Below, one piece after another: positions 8,774-17,088 of a stretch of 64,000 nucleotides of DNA; within the stretch, counting starts at the first letter, position 1; each line of letters opens with the position of its first letter. The stretch covers positions 1 to 64,000 of the forward strand of contig JAIDOW010000026.1 in NCBI GenBank assembly GCA_029063085.1, read 5' to 3'. Below the pieces are notes generated by a model. That model made no database searches. It saw only the letters and a program-made list of their open reading frames with translations, and was not told the origin of the DNA. This DNA is from Lachnospiraceae bacterium (GTDB lineage Bacteria > Bacillota > Clostridia > Lachnospirales > Lachnospiraceae). The translations under genes and the position numbers were made by a program.

Positions 8774-9466
8774 TTACATAAGCTTAACTGTGTTTAATTT
8801 AACACCAGGACCCATTGTAGAAGTAAGTGTAACGCTTCTTAAATACTGTCCTTTTGCAGCAGATGGTTTTACTTTAATAATCTCATCTATTAACGCTTGG
8901 AAGTTATCTGCTAACTGCTCCTCTGTAAAAGAAACTTTTCCAATTGGCACGTGAACAATGTTGTTCTTATCAAGTCTGTATTCAATCTTACCGGCTTTGA
9001 TATCATTGACAGCCTTTGTTACATCCGGAGTTACCGTACCAGCCTTTGGATTCGGCATTAAGCCCTTAGGTCCAAGTACACGACCTAAACGACCAACAAC
9101 ACCCATCATATCCGGAGTTGCAACAACAACGTCAAAATCCAGCCATCCGTCATTCTGAATCTTAGGAATTAATTCCTCACCGCCTACATAATCAGCACCG
9201 GCAGCAGTAGCCTCATCCACTTTTTCGCCCTTGGCAAATACTAAAACCTTTACGGTCTTACCTGTTCCGTGCGGAAGTACAACTGCACCACGAATCTGCT
9301 GGTCAGCGTGACGACCATCTAATCCCATTCTCAAATGAGCTTCTACTGTCTCATCAAACTTTGCACTGGCTGCTTTCTTAACAAGTGCAACTGCTTCTGG
9401 AATATCATAAACCTGTGTCTTGTCTACAAGCTTTGCAGCTTCAACATATCTTTTACCCTTTTTCAT
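8774..9466 (-). CDS. rplA: 50S ribosomal protein L1
   Basis: A 230-aa protein that binds 23S rRNA at the L1 stalk and in many bacteria represses its own mRNA. The signature [15 protein letters not shown] and flanking [10 protein letters not shown] identify it, and the length is normal. AGGAGG precedes the ATG. The gap to rplK is 337 bases, far longer than usual for this pair, because palindromic repeats sit in between. Confidence 0.98.
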   Translation of the reverse strand: MKKGKRYVEAAKLVDKTQVYDIPEAVALVKKAASAKFDETVEAHLRMGLDGRHADQQIRGAVVLPHGTGKTVKVLVFAKGEKVDEATAAGADYVGGEELIPKIQNDGWLDFDVVVATPDMMGVVGRLGRVLGPKGLMPNPKAGTVTPDVTKAVNDIKAGKIEYRLDKNNIVHVPIGKVSFTEEQLADNFQALIDEIIKVKPSAAKGQYLRSVTLTSTMGPGVKLNTVKLM

Positions 9467-9513
9467 CTCTTATAAACCTCCTGTGGTATTATCGGGAGCG
9501 ACCCTCCCACTTC

Positions 9514-9632
9514 TTGTAACCAATTTGTTTTGCAAATTGATTGCCTGCTCGTCCGCCTATCTGCGAAGCAGATTCTTATGCGGGCGATTCCTCGTTTCTT
9601 GTAACCAATTTGCTTTGCAAATTGATTGCCTA
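9514..9632. repeat. Palindromic intergenic repeats, rplK-rplA gap
   Basis: One full unit (9514-9594) and one partial unit (9599-9632). The unit begins TTGTAACCAATTTG, forms a hairpin CAATTTG/CAAATTG, then a second hairpin in which TCGTCCGC pairs with GCGGGCGA around ATCTGC-GAA-GCAGAT. The same unit recurs at 10281-10515 in the next gap. The rest of the gap (9640-9800) shows two looser related tracts, TACTAAATTCGGCC and TACTAAACTCAACC, each followed by a GTTAAGTA/ATTAAGTA-like tail. Confidence 0.85.
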
Positions 9633-9803
9633 TAATAATTCTCTTCTCGTCGGTTTGCAGGCTCGTAAACACCTCGCCAACGGCTCCGACCAAGTTCTCT
9701 GTTTCTCTCTACTAAATTCGGCCTTCAGCCTCATTAAGTATCGAGATGGATTTTCTTACTAAACTCAACCTGCACTTTGTTTGGTCTCGTTAAGTACTCA
9801 ATA

Positions 9804-10229
9804 TTAATCCTCCACAACAATTCCCATAGAACGTGCTGTTCCGGAAATCATGCTGATTGCTGCCTCAAGGCTGCCCGCATTTAAATCTGGCATCTTAAGC
9901 TCTGCGATTTTCTGAACCTCAGCTTTCGAAATCGTAGCAACCTTTGTTTTATTAGGAACGGATGAAGCCTTATCAATCTTACATGCCTTCTTTAATAAAA
10001 CTGCAGCTGGCGGAGTTTTTGTTACAAAACTGAAACTTCTGTCAGCATATACAGTAATAACAACCGGAATAATCATTCCATCCTGATCTGCTGTTTTGGC
10101 ATTAAACTGCTTTGTAAATTCTACGATATTAACACCGTGCTGACCTAATGCCGGTCCAACCGGTGGTGCAGGAGTTGCCTTGCCTGCCGGAATCTGTAAT
10201 TTAATATAACCTTCAACTTTCTTAGCCAT
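9804..10229 (-). CDS. rplK: 50S ribosomal protein L11
   Basis: A 141-aa protein of the GTPase-associated centre, needed for factor binding and RelA control. [22 protein letters not shown] and the C-terminal GTARSMGI are conserved, and the length is exactly that of the family. AGGAGGAAAAACG precedes the ATG. It lies between repeat-filled gaps within the ribosomal operon. Confidence 0.98.
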   Translation of the reverse strand: MAKKVEGYIKLQIPAGKATPAPPVGPALGQHGVNIVEFTKQFNAKTADQDGMIIPVVITVYADRSFSFVTKTPPAAVLLKKACKIDKASSVPNKTKVATISKAEVQKIAELKMPDLNAGSLEAAISMISGTARSMGIVVED

Positions 10230-10280
10230 AATCGTTTTTCCTCCTATTTCATGTGGTCAACGGGACCTGCCCTCCCACTA

Positions 10281-10515
10281 TTTGTAACCAATTTGCTATG
10301 CAAATTGATTACCTGCTCGTCCGCCTATCTGCGAAGCAGATTCTTATGCGGGCGATTCCTCGTTTCTTGTAACCAATTTGCCATGCAGATTGATTACCTG
10401 CTCGTCCGCTTATCTGCGAAGCAGATTCTTATGCGGGCGATTCCCTGTTCTTATTTGTAACCAATTTGCCATGCAAATTGATTACCTGCTTGCGTGCTAT
10501 CACGCAGTGATTGAT
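10281..10515. repeat. Palindromic intergenic repeats, nusG-rplK gap
   Basis: Three tandem units start with TTGTAACCAATTTGC at about 10282, 10367 and 10455. The first two are full copies about 85 bases apart; the third is a shortened variant running into ACGCAGTGATTGATTAC. Each has the CAATTTG/CAAATTG hairpin and, in the full copies, the ATCTGC-GAA-GCAGAT hairpin nested in TCGTCCGC/GCGGGCGA. They fill almost the whole nusG-rplK gap. Confidence 0.85.
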
Positions 10516-10518
10516 TAC

Positions 10519-11055
10519 TTAATCGATTTTTGTAACATCCATAAAACTGATTTCCACAGATGTTGCACGACCGAAGATATCAACTTCAATCGTAACGGAC
10601 TGTTTTCCTGTATTGATATCCGTAATGATTCCCACCGTACCTTCCCAGGCACCGGCTACAACCTTAACGCTATCACCCAGTTCAACATCAATTTCCATCT
10701 CGGGAACCCTGATGCCCAGATTCTTCATCTCACTTTCTGTAAGCGGTACCGGCTTTGATCCCGGTCCTACAAAACCGGTAACACCTCTTGTATTACGAAC
10801 AACATACCATGTGGCATCATTCATAATCATGTTAATCAATACATAGCCCGGAAACATTTTTTTAGAAACCTGTTTCTTCGCACCGTTCTTTAATTCCACT
10901 ACATCCTGAAGAGGAACCAATACCTCAAGAATCTGATCCTGAAGCTTTCTGTTTTCAATCGTCTTTTCAATATCTGCTTTTACCTTATTCTCATAGCCTG
11001 AATAGGTATGAGCCACATACCATCTTGCTTCGCTGTTATTCTCTACATCTGCCAT
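10519..11055 (-). CDS. nusG: Transcription termination/antitermination factor NusG
   Basis: A 178-aa elongation factor that binds RNA polymerase and couples to Rho or ribosomes. The NGN domain has RWYVAHTYSGYENKV at the N-terminus, then FPGYVLI and VRNTRGVTGFVG. The C-terminal KOW domain is GDSVKVVAGAWEGTVG. The ATG at 11055 was chosen because AGGTGG lies about 8 bases before it; an alternative GTG is 12 bases upstream, right behind the secE stop. Confidence 0.97.
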   Translation of the reverse strand: MADVENNSEARWYVAHTYSGYENKVKADIEKTIENRKLQDQILEVLVPLQDVVELKNGAKKQVSKKMFPGYVLINMIMNDATWYVVRNTRGVTGFVGPGSKPVPLTESEMKNLGIRVPEMEIDVELGDSVKVVAGAWEGTVGIITDINTGKQSVTIEVDIFGRATSVEISFMDVTKID

Positions 11056-11067
11056 ACAATCACCCAC

Positions 11068-11271
11068 CTAACCAATAATGAATGAAAGACCGATCTGCAT
11101 CAACCAGTCAATAGCAGCAATGATACAGCCGATAACAATAGCAGCAATGATAACTGCAACAGACTGCTTGCCTAAAAGCTTCTTGTCAGGCCAAATAATT
11201 TTACGGAACTCACCCTTAAGCTCGGTGAAAAAGCTTCTTTTTAAAGATGTTGATTCATTCTCATTTGCCAT
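11068..11271 (-). CDS. secE: Preprotein translocase subunit SecE
   Basis: A 67-aa single-span membrane protein of the SecYEG channel. The charged amphipathic part SFFTELKGEFRKIIWPDKK precedes one hydrophobic helix (about 37-62), as in short Gram-positive SecE. GGAGGTGA precedes the ATG. The gap to rpmG is 25 bases and the nusG start is 12 bases downstream. Confidence 0.95.
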   Translation of the reverse strand: MANENESTSLKRSFFTELKGEFRKIIWPDKKLLGKQSVAVIIAAIVIGCIIAAIDWLMQIGLSFIIG

Positions 11272-11296
11272 CTCAAATCACCTCCGTAATCCCTGA

Positions 11297-11446
11297 TTAT
11301 TTGGTCTCTTTGTGTAACGTATGAGTCCTGCAAAACGGACAATACTTCTTGGTTTCCATACGCTCTGTGTGGACTCTCTTGTCCTTTGTCAGATTGTAAT
11401 TACGCTGTTTACACTCTGTACATGCCAATGTGATTTTAACTCGCAC
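11297..11446 (-). CDS. rpmG: 50S ribosomal protein L33
   Basis: A 49-aa ribosomal protein: [18 protein letters not shown], then [18 protein letters not shown]. Both CxxC pairs are present (CTEC and CPFC), so this is the zinc-binding form. It starts with GTG at 11446, preceded by GGAGGTGG at about 5 bases. It is the first gene of rpmG-secE-nusG-rplK-rplA. No tRNA gene lies between rpmG and secE. Confidence 0.93.
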   Translation of the reverse strand: MRVKITLACTECKQRNYNLTKDKRVHTERMETKKYCPFCRTHTLHKETK

Positions 11447-11575
11447 AACTTCCACCTCCATTTTATTCTAATGACTTCCTTTTGCCTGCAAACTCAAGCG
11501 TTAATTCGAAAATTTGCACACAAAAAAAAAGCCCCGACACACGTCGCAGGTAATAGAATAGCAGAAGACACATGA

Positions 11576-11600
11576 AAAGTCAAGGAAAATCCTTGATTTT
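11576..11600 (-). terminator. Terminator of the export operon
   Basis: On the minus strand TCAAGGA pairs with TCCTTGA around a short TTT loop, with A's before and CTTTT after. It lies about 107 bases beyond the stop of the last ABC gene (11707), upstream of rpmG. Confidence 0.6.
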
Positions 11601-11706
11601 ATTATGTCTGTCTGCATTTTCTTCCTATCATCTGCAAATGTTGTCAGGATGACTTATATATCCTCACTTATATTTTATTCCTCCTTACGACGTTGCAAAA
11701 ATTATA

Positions 11707-12345
11707 TTAATTTTTACGATATTGCCTGACCTGTCCCTTTTCAACATCAAACACTTCATCACATAAAACATCAATATCTTCCCTATTATGACTCGCAAGA
11801 AGAATCAGTTTTCCCCTTTTCTTCATATCAAGCAGCAAATTTCTGATAACTGCTATGCCATCTTTATCCAATCCATTCATCGGTTCATCCAAAATCAGGA
11901 TGGATTGATCCTCCATAATCGCCTGGGCAATTCCCAGCCGTTGCTTCATTCCCAGACTATATTTTTTAACCGGCAGTTTCAAATCTGGATTCAGCCCACA
12001 CGTTTCCATGGTTTTCCTAATTTTAGTTATATCCACTTTTCCGCTTATCTCCGATAACATCTTAAGATTTTTAATACCGGAATAGTACATGATAAAACCT
12101 GGATTTTCAATGATAATACCTGTTTCCTTTATGTAATCAATATCCTTACCAATCACTTCACCATTAACAATCACTTCACCCAATGTCGGCTTTATAAATC
12201 CACATACACACTTCATTAACATGGTTTTTCCACTACCATTATTTCCTACCAGCCCATAAATATTCCCTTCGTACATAGCCATATTCACATTAGATAAAAT
12301 GGGGTGTCCCTTTATACTCAGACTCAAATCATTTATTTGTATCAT
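11707..12345 (-). CDS. ABC-2 type exporter, ATP-binding subunit (LanF-like)
   Basis: A 212-aa ATPase with Walker A GNNGSGKT (about 34-41), signature YSLGMKQRLGIAQAI, Walker B ILILDEP and H-loop ASHN. It resembles ATPases of peptide or lantibiotic self-protection exporters (LanF, BcrA). The two preceding genes encode membrane proteins of nearly equal size, the expected LanE/LanG-like partners. Start ATG with AAAGGAG. Last gene of the long export operon; the substrate is unknown. Confidence 0.85.
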   Translation of the reverse strand: MIQINDLSLSIKGHPILSNVNMAMYEGNIYGLVGNNGSGKTMLMKCVCGFIKPTLGEVIVNGEVIGKDIDYIKETGIIIENPGFIMYYSGIKNLKMLSEISGKVDITKIRKTMETCGLNPDLKLPVKKYSLGMKQRLGIAQAIMEDQSILILDEPMNGLDKDGIAVIRNLLLDMKKRGKLILLASHNREDIDVLCDEVFDVEKGQVRQYRKN

Positions 12346-12390
12346 ACAAATTCTCCTTTCACCAAGTGATTCTTATGCACGCAATCCCCC

Positions 12391-13227
12391 TTATACACTA
12401 TGATACTTTTTACCCATAACAATAGATAACACCATTAACACAATATTTATTATAGCAAAATACAGATAGGAATAAAAAAGCGGCAACACCTCTTTGCTTT
12501 GATATTCAGAATAATGCAGCCATGTTATGGTATGTGCCATCGGAAAAACCCACATATAAGATGTTCTGCCCACACAAGCTATGACTCCCAACAGAATGAG
12601 AATTCCATCAAGGAAAATTCCAATCATCTTCTTTTGCACTAGCGAAAAGAGCAGAATAAACAATGCAAGCATAATAAAATATGATATAAGTAACAATACC
12701 GTATGTACAAGTGCCACTGCCAGTGAAACCTGATTATACAGATTTTCAGGAATCAACTCCACCACATATTCCCCAGCTCTTTCTGGAAATACAGCTGCAT
12801 ATCTTGTCACGGCATAGCTGTAATCCATACTCCAGCTTGTGAAATCCAGTGACAATAAAACCGAGGATACAAATATAAAAAGCACCAGTGAAACAGAACC
12901 CTCAACGGCATATACCAGCTGACCTGCAATCCATATTCCCTTACTACATCGTATCTGGCAAAAATACTGACTCCTCCCTTCCCTTGGAAAATCTGCCATC
13001 ATAGTTATAAAAAACAGTGGTAATATCAGTACAATGATTCCTGAATTTCCTGTTGCTATAAATGGCTCAAATACTGAAACTCTGTGCTCCATAAAAACAC
13101 TTAATTCCCTAAGAGGCATGATAATCTGAATATTGATAAAAATTAAAAGTATGGCAAGTATGATTATTTTTGTACTTCGTACCAACCGCTGCATTTCAAT
13201 CCGTGAAAGATTCCATATTACCTTCAT
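12391..13227 (-). CDS. ABC-2 type exporter membrane subunit
   Basis: A 278-aa protein with about six transmembrane helices (IIILAILLIFINIQIIM near the N-terminus and IINIVLMVLSIVMG at the C-terminus). It pairs with the preceding permease and the following ATPase as an ABC-2 exporter. I chose the ATG at 13227, one base after the upstream stop (coupled translation); in-frame TTG codons at 13236 and 13242 are alternatives, since GGGAGGG is better placed for 13236. Sequence conservation is low, so the call rests on topology and context. Confidence 0.75.
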   Translation of the reverse strand: MKVIWNLSRIEMQRLVRSTKIIILAILLIFINIQIIMPLRELSVFMEHRVSVFEPFIATGNSGIIVLILPLFFITMMADFPREGRSQYFCQIRCSKGIWIAGQLVYAVEGSVSLVLFIFVSSVLLSLDFTSWSMDYSYAVTRYAAVFPERAGEYVVELIPENLYNQVSLAVALVHTVLLLISYFIMLALFILLFSLVQKKMIGIFLDGILILLGVIACVGRTSYMWVFPMAHTITWLHYSEYQSKEVLPLFYSYLYFAIINIVLMVLSIVMGKKYHSV

Positions 13228-13228
13228 T

Positions 13229-14086
13229 TTATTCAAATCCAAATCCCTCCCCTTTCTTTTTTAGCAGATATATATTTAGGCAAATCCCTGCTAAATAGAT
13301 AGCAAGCATAAGCAGTAATGTTATTGCCCAATAAATAGACTGGTTTATGTTGAAAATATTTTCAGCCCTCAAGCCGGAACACAAATTTAATACTGTGTCC
13401 TGCCCATTATTTATGGCATCTATCTCTATTTTCATAATGACCTGTCCCCATATATACTTCAACATAAGCGGCAAACAGATTACAATATATTTATCCGTAA
13501 AGAAAACTGACACCAGATATGAGAAACCATTGACACACATCCCATATAGGAAAGCACCCATACACCTCTTAAAACAGAAAAAAACTTCATGGAATCCTTG
13601 ATGGACTTCCATATACATGCTTATCTTATCAACAGAGTATTCATATATGGAAGGAAACTTAGCATATATCAGAAATCCGAAAAACAGATAACCGGCTAAC
13701 ATGATAATGCCACCATTCATCATAGCCGCAATCGCTTTTGAAATACTATATATAAAATTATTTTGCCGAACCAGTAATAATCGGCTGACTCCCGCCAGCT
13801 TTTCATTTGAAATCACATAAAGATATCCAATACTTAATAGAAACGGAAGTAGCAGCTGCGTCCACGTTCCAATCCCCTGAACCCATATATCATACCTGTT
13901 CAGGGAAATATCAGTCAGCATTGCATCTTTTCCTAAAAATAAAAACAATTCAATAATTGTATAGCTCTTTCCACTGGCAGATCGATAGCCCTCACTTAAA
14001 CAGCATACCAGAATTACCCCCAGACAGGATAAAATAAAAAAAGGAATATACAAACTCTTTTTTATCTCACTTATAATACTTTGCAT
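13229..14086 (-). CDS. ABC-2 type exporter membrane subunit
   Basis: A 285-aa membrane protein with about six helices: IPFFILSCLGVILVC early, LLLPFLLSIGYLYVI, MMNGGIIMLAGYLFFGFLIY, and a C-terminal AITLLLMLAIYLAGICLNIY. Its size matches its partner (278 aa), typical of LanE/LanG-like pairs. The ATG at 14086 lies 1 base after the lipoprotein stop with GGGGGAAT upstream; a longer in-frame reading overlapping the lipoprotein gene was rejected. Confidence 0.75.
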   Translation of the reverse strand: MQSIISEIKKSLYIPFFILSCLGVILVCCLSEGYRSASGKSYTIIELFLFLGKDAMLTDISLNRYDIWVQGIGTWTQLLLPFLLSIGYLYVISNEKLAGVSRLLLVRQNNFIYSISKAIAAMMNGGIIMLAGYLFFGFLIYAKFPSIYEYSVDKISMYMEVHQGFHEVFFCFKRCMGAFLYGMCVNGFSYLVSVFFTDKYIVICLPLMLKYIWGQVIMKIEIDAINNGQDTVLNLCSGLRAENIFNINQSIYWAITLLLMLAIYLAGICLNIYLLKKKGEGFGFE

Positions 14087-14087
14087 A

Positions 14088-15359
14088 CTATTCCCCCATA
14101 TATGAGTAGTAGTAAACATCCCCCGAAAGGACATTAACATATACACGCATCCTTTGGCTATTCGTTGTATTGCCCCCTTCAAACTGCCAGCAGGGATATA
14201 CAATATTATTACCTGTTTCATCCATACATGTACAATATACCAAACCTGCTTTATCCACTTCCAGCTTCACATTGGCCGCCAAAAAGTCATCTAACAGCAA
14301 AGCCGCATCCTTCAAACTCATAATTTCTGTCTGTTCTTCTATTAATGCTTCCAGCTGTTCGGCATCCACATATCCTGTAAACGCAGCAACCTTGTTATGA
14401 TCAATCATATAAGCTGTTTTTACATCCTCCTTAAACTCATAAACAGAGCTGTAATAAATTCCAGTTGCTGTGCTTACATATGCAAAAGGTACTCCCTTAT
14501 AAACCCTGCGCACCTTAAACGCATAGCCATACTTATCATTTAAAGTGAACACCTCCACTTCCGGTACATCAATTGATATACCGGAAGGATTTTGTCTTGG
14601 TGTCCCTGCTTCAAAATAATCTTTTACTATTTTCGCTGCATCCGCTATGGACATTTCTCCATCTGGTAGCTCCCATACAGTATCACCTTTTAGGGAAACA
14701 CTTCCCTTATCCACAATATCTTCCTCGTTTACCCCCAATGCATCCATTGCCGCCAAACTGTCCAGATTCAGGAAATTCGTAATCGATCCGTCACTCATGG
14801 AATATATACCGTCAGTTCCCATCTGAATATAACATTTGTTCGTATTAATAAAAAAACCACGACCCGAATGAAATTCCGGATAATGATCATATACCGCCGG
14901 ATAGTCATATGGGTATTCTGCATCGCTGCTATCATACTGCCCACTTGCATCCCGTAATTCTTTTTCCAGTTCAATATCCTCACATCCGATTTCTTTCAGC
15001 CAGTTCTTTATGATTTCTATACTTTCATCTACTCCCATACCATTAGAATATAGTCGGTAAATTCCTACAGTTTTAACTCCTTCCAGCGGCATCATTTCAC
15101 AGTTCTGAACGCTGATATTATCATAGCTGTTTCCTTTTATTTCATTGACTTCATCCTCATATTGGTTTTGATATTCTGCAAGATCAATGCGGTTTCTTAC
15201 AAAATCAATTGTGAACTGCGACAATTTATCATCCTCTGTAACAATGGCTTCAGCAGTGGTGCTTTCCGAACCGATAATATCTTTTTCAATTTGAGATTGG
15301 CATCCTGTAAGGTAAAGCATACCTGCGACTACCATTAAATATAGTTTTTTTCTGTTCAT
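14088..15359 (-). CDS. Lipoprotein of unknown function in export operon
   Basis: A 423-aa predicted lipoprotein: signal peptide with lipobox LTGC (Cys near residue 20), so anchored on the outer face of the membrane. The mature part is rich in acidic and aromatic residues with no domain I can name. It carries two similar-looking stretches (DAAKIVKDYFEAG and DAALLLDDFLAAN), suggesting an internal duplication. ATG at 15359 with GAGGAGG upstream. It sits between the LolD-type ATPases and the ABC-2 exporter and may be a substrate-binding or sensor component. Confidence 0.7.
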   Translation of the reverse strand: MNRKKLYLMVVAGMLYLTGCQSQIEKDIIGSESTTAEAIVTEDDKLSQFTIDFVRNRIDLAEYQNQYEDEVNEIKGNSYDNISVQNCEMMPLEGVKTVGIYRLYSNGMGVDESIEIIKNWLKEIGCEDIELEKELRDASGQYDSSDAEYPYDYPAVYDHYPEFHSGRGFFINTNKCYIQMGTDGIYSMSDGSITNFLNLDSLAAMDALGVNEEDIVDKGSVSLKGDTVWELPDGEMSIADAAKIVKDYFEAGTPRQNPSGISIDVPEVEVFTLNDKYGYAFKVRRVYKGVPFAYVSTATGIYYSSVYEFKEDVKTAYMIDHNKVAAFTGYVDAEQLEALIEEQTEIMSLKDAALLLDDFLAANVKLEVDKAGLVYCTCMDETGNNIVYPCWQFEGGNTTNSQRMRVYVNVLSGDVYYYSYMGE

Positions 15360-15380
15360 TGCAATCCTCCTCATACACAA

Positions 15381-16382
15381 TTATTCTCTTTTCACCACAA
15401 TGTTCCCATCCATCATTCCCAGTTTCACCTTCTTCCCATTAATTCCTGCTTCTTCTAACAGCTTTTCCGGAAGCTGTAGCCTTCCAAACTTATCCAGCAC
15501 GCTATACTCATCATGAGTATCCTCAAACAAATCCAGATCATTTAAGGATAACCCGGAAAGATTTTTCTCATATTCCTGTTTCATAATCTGTTCCGAACTA
15601 ATCTTACCGTCCTGTATTCTCACTACCCGCTGTACCATTTTCGATATCTTATTATCATGGGTTACAATCACAATAGTCAGCCCAAGTTCCTCATTTAATT
15701 TCCTAAACAAATCAAAAATATGGTTTGCGGTTTTTACGTCTACCGACCCGGTAGGCTCATCTGCCAGAAGAATTTTGGGATTATTGGCAAGTGCAATGGC
15801 AATGGCAACTCTTTGCTGCTCTCCACCTGAAAGCTGCTGTAACATACTTCCCTTTTTATGTTCCATCTCCACAAGCTCCAGCAGATGCAGTGCTCTCTCT
15901 CTTTTTTCCTTCTCCGCTCCGCCTCGGAATAGCATGGGAGACATCACATTATCTAATGCATTTAAATAAGGCAACAAATTTCTTGAATTATTCTGCCAGA
16001 CGAACCCAACGATATCACGCTTATAAAGTACCAGTTCTTCCCTTGTAAGAAGGCTCATGTCTTTACCGTCCACCAGAAGTCTCCCCGCTGAAGGTCGTTC
16101 CAAACCTCCAATCATATTTAAAAGCGTGGATTTTCCACTGCCGCTCTTTCCAATGATAGCCATAAATTCTCCGGTTTTAATGGAAATCTCCAGACCGGAC
16201 AGTGCCATAACTTCCACTTCTTTTGTCTTATATATTTTTACCAGACCGTCCCCCCAGATAATGCTTCCAGCTGCCTCCTCCTGTTTTGTATCCGGCTCTT
16301 GCTTTTCCGGCTTGTCTATATCACCCTCCAGTGTTTTTATATCTCTTTGCCTTTTCTGCATTTTTCCGTTCCACTGCTTCAT
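15381..16382 (-). CDS. LolD-type ABC ATPase with C-terminal AbrB-like tail
   Basis: A 333-aa ATPase. After a charged N-terminal extension of about 40 residues comes the core: Walker A GKSGSGKST, signature [16 protein letters not shown], Walker B ILLADEPTG, H-loop VTHD. The last 45 residues (DKFGRLQLPEKLLEEAGINGKKVKL) resemble a SpoVT-AbrB swapped-hairpin domain, unusual on a LolD/MacB-type ATPase. It starts a few bases before the stop of the preceding ATPase gene (overlap 16379-16382), so the two are translationally coupled. Confidence 0.85.
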   Translation of the reverse strand: MKQWNGKMQKRQRDIKTLEGDIDKPEKQEPDTKQEEAAGSIIWGDGLVKIYKTKEVEVMALSGLEISIKTGEFMAIIGKSGSGKSTLLNMIGGLERPSAGRLLVDGKDMSLLTREELVLYKRDIVGFVWQNNSRNLLPYLNALDNVMSPMLFRGGAEKEKRERALHLLELVEMEHKKGSMLQQLSGGEQQRVAIAIALANNPKILLADEPTGSVDVKTANHIFDLFRKLNEELGLTIVIVTHDNKISKMVQRVVRIQDGKISSEQIMKQEYEKNLSGLSLNDLDLFEDTHDEYSVLDKFGRLQLPEKLLEEAGINGKKVKLGMMDGNIVVKRE

Positions 16383-17065
16383 CCCATCACCTGCCCGTCT
16401 TCCATTTCATAAACCACATCTCCCAGCTCCATCAGGTTTGTATCATGTGTTGTCATAACAATTGTAACTCCTTCTTTTTCCACCAGCTCCTTAAACAGGC
16501 CAATCACCCCAAGGCCGGTATTGGTATCCAGCGCTCCGGTTGGTTCATCTGCAAAAATGACCTTCGGTTTATGTGCAATTGCCCTTGCAATGGCAACCCG
16601 CTGCTGCTCTCCACCTGACAGTTCTCCCGGCATATGGTTCATACGGTCTTTCAAGCCGACTAATTCCAGACACTCCTTTGCCCTTTCTTCCATATTGCCT
16701 TCATACCCTGATAACCTCAGTTCAAATTCAACATTTTCATAAGCTTTCATTACAGGTATTAATGCAACTGCCTGAAAAACATATCCCATTTCCTTTCTGC
16801 GAAGCCGCTCTTTTTCCCTCTCTGGCATCTGTCCGATTTCTCTTTCCTCCATATATACCAGTCCACTGGTGGGATTGTCCAATGCACTCAATATATTTAG
16901 CAGTGTCGTCTTTCCTGAACCTGACCGTCCTTTTAGTATTGTCAGCTTTCCTGCCGGAATCATCATATCAATTCCCTTTAATACCACCAGTTCTTCCCCA
17001 TCTCCAACAGGAAATGTGCGTACTACTCCTCTTGTCTCTATCATAACATTCAAAAAATCTTCCAT
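16379..17065 (-). CDS. LolD/MacB-type ABC transporter ATPase
   Basis: A 228-aa ATPase with Walker [11 protein letters not shown]-loop [10 protein letters not shown], signature [16 protein letters not shown], Walker [13 protein letters not shown] and H-loop TTHD. These are typical of ATPases serving FtsX-like permeases that power extrusion of peptides or lipoproteins through periplasmic-type adaptors. GAGGTGGTGGAG precedes the ATG. It follows the 963-aa permease directly. Confidence 0.92.
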   Translation of the reverse strand: MEDFLNVMIETRGVVRTFPVGDGEELVVLKGIDMMIPAGKLTILKGRSGSGKTTLLNILSALDNPTSGLVYMEEREIGQMPEREKERLRRKEMGYVFQAVALIPVMKAYENVEFELRLSGYEGNMEERAKECLELVGLKDRMNHMPGELSGGEQQRVAIARAIAHKPKVIFADEPTGALDTNTGLGVIGLFKELVEKEGVTIVMTTHDTNLMELGDVVYEMEDGQVMG

Positions 17066-17088
17066 ACTCCACCACCTCTTTTATCGCA

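Noticed and set aside
9514..10515. CRISPR-like look of evenly repeated units
   Set aside because: Units are about 85 bases, internally palindromic and contiguous, with no unique spacers of constant length and no cas genes.
11297..11575. A plus-strand open frame over rpmG (11321-11575)
   Set aside because: It is antisense to the clear L33 gene, which has both zinc CxxC motifs and a GTG start with a strong ribosome site.
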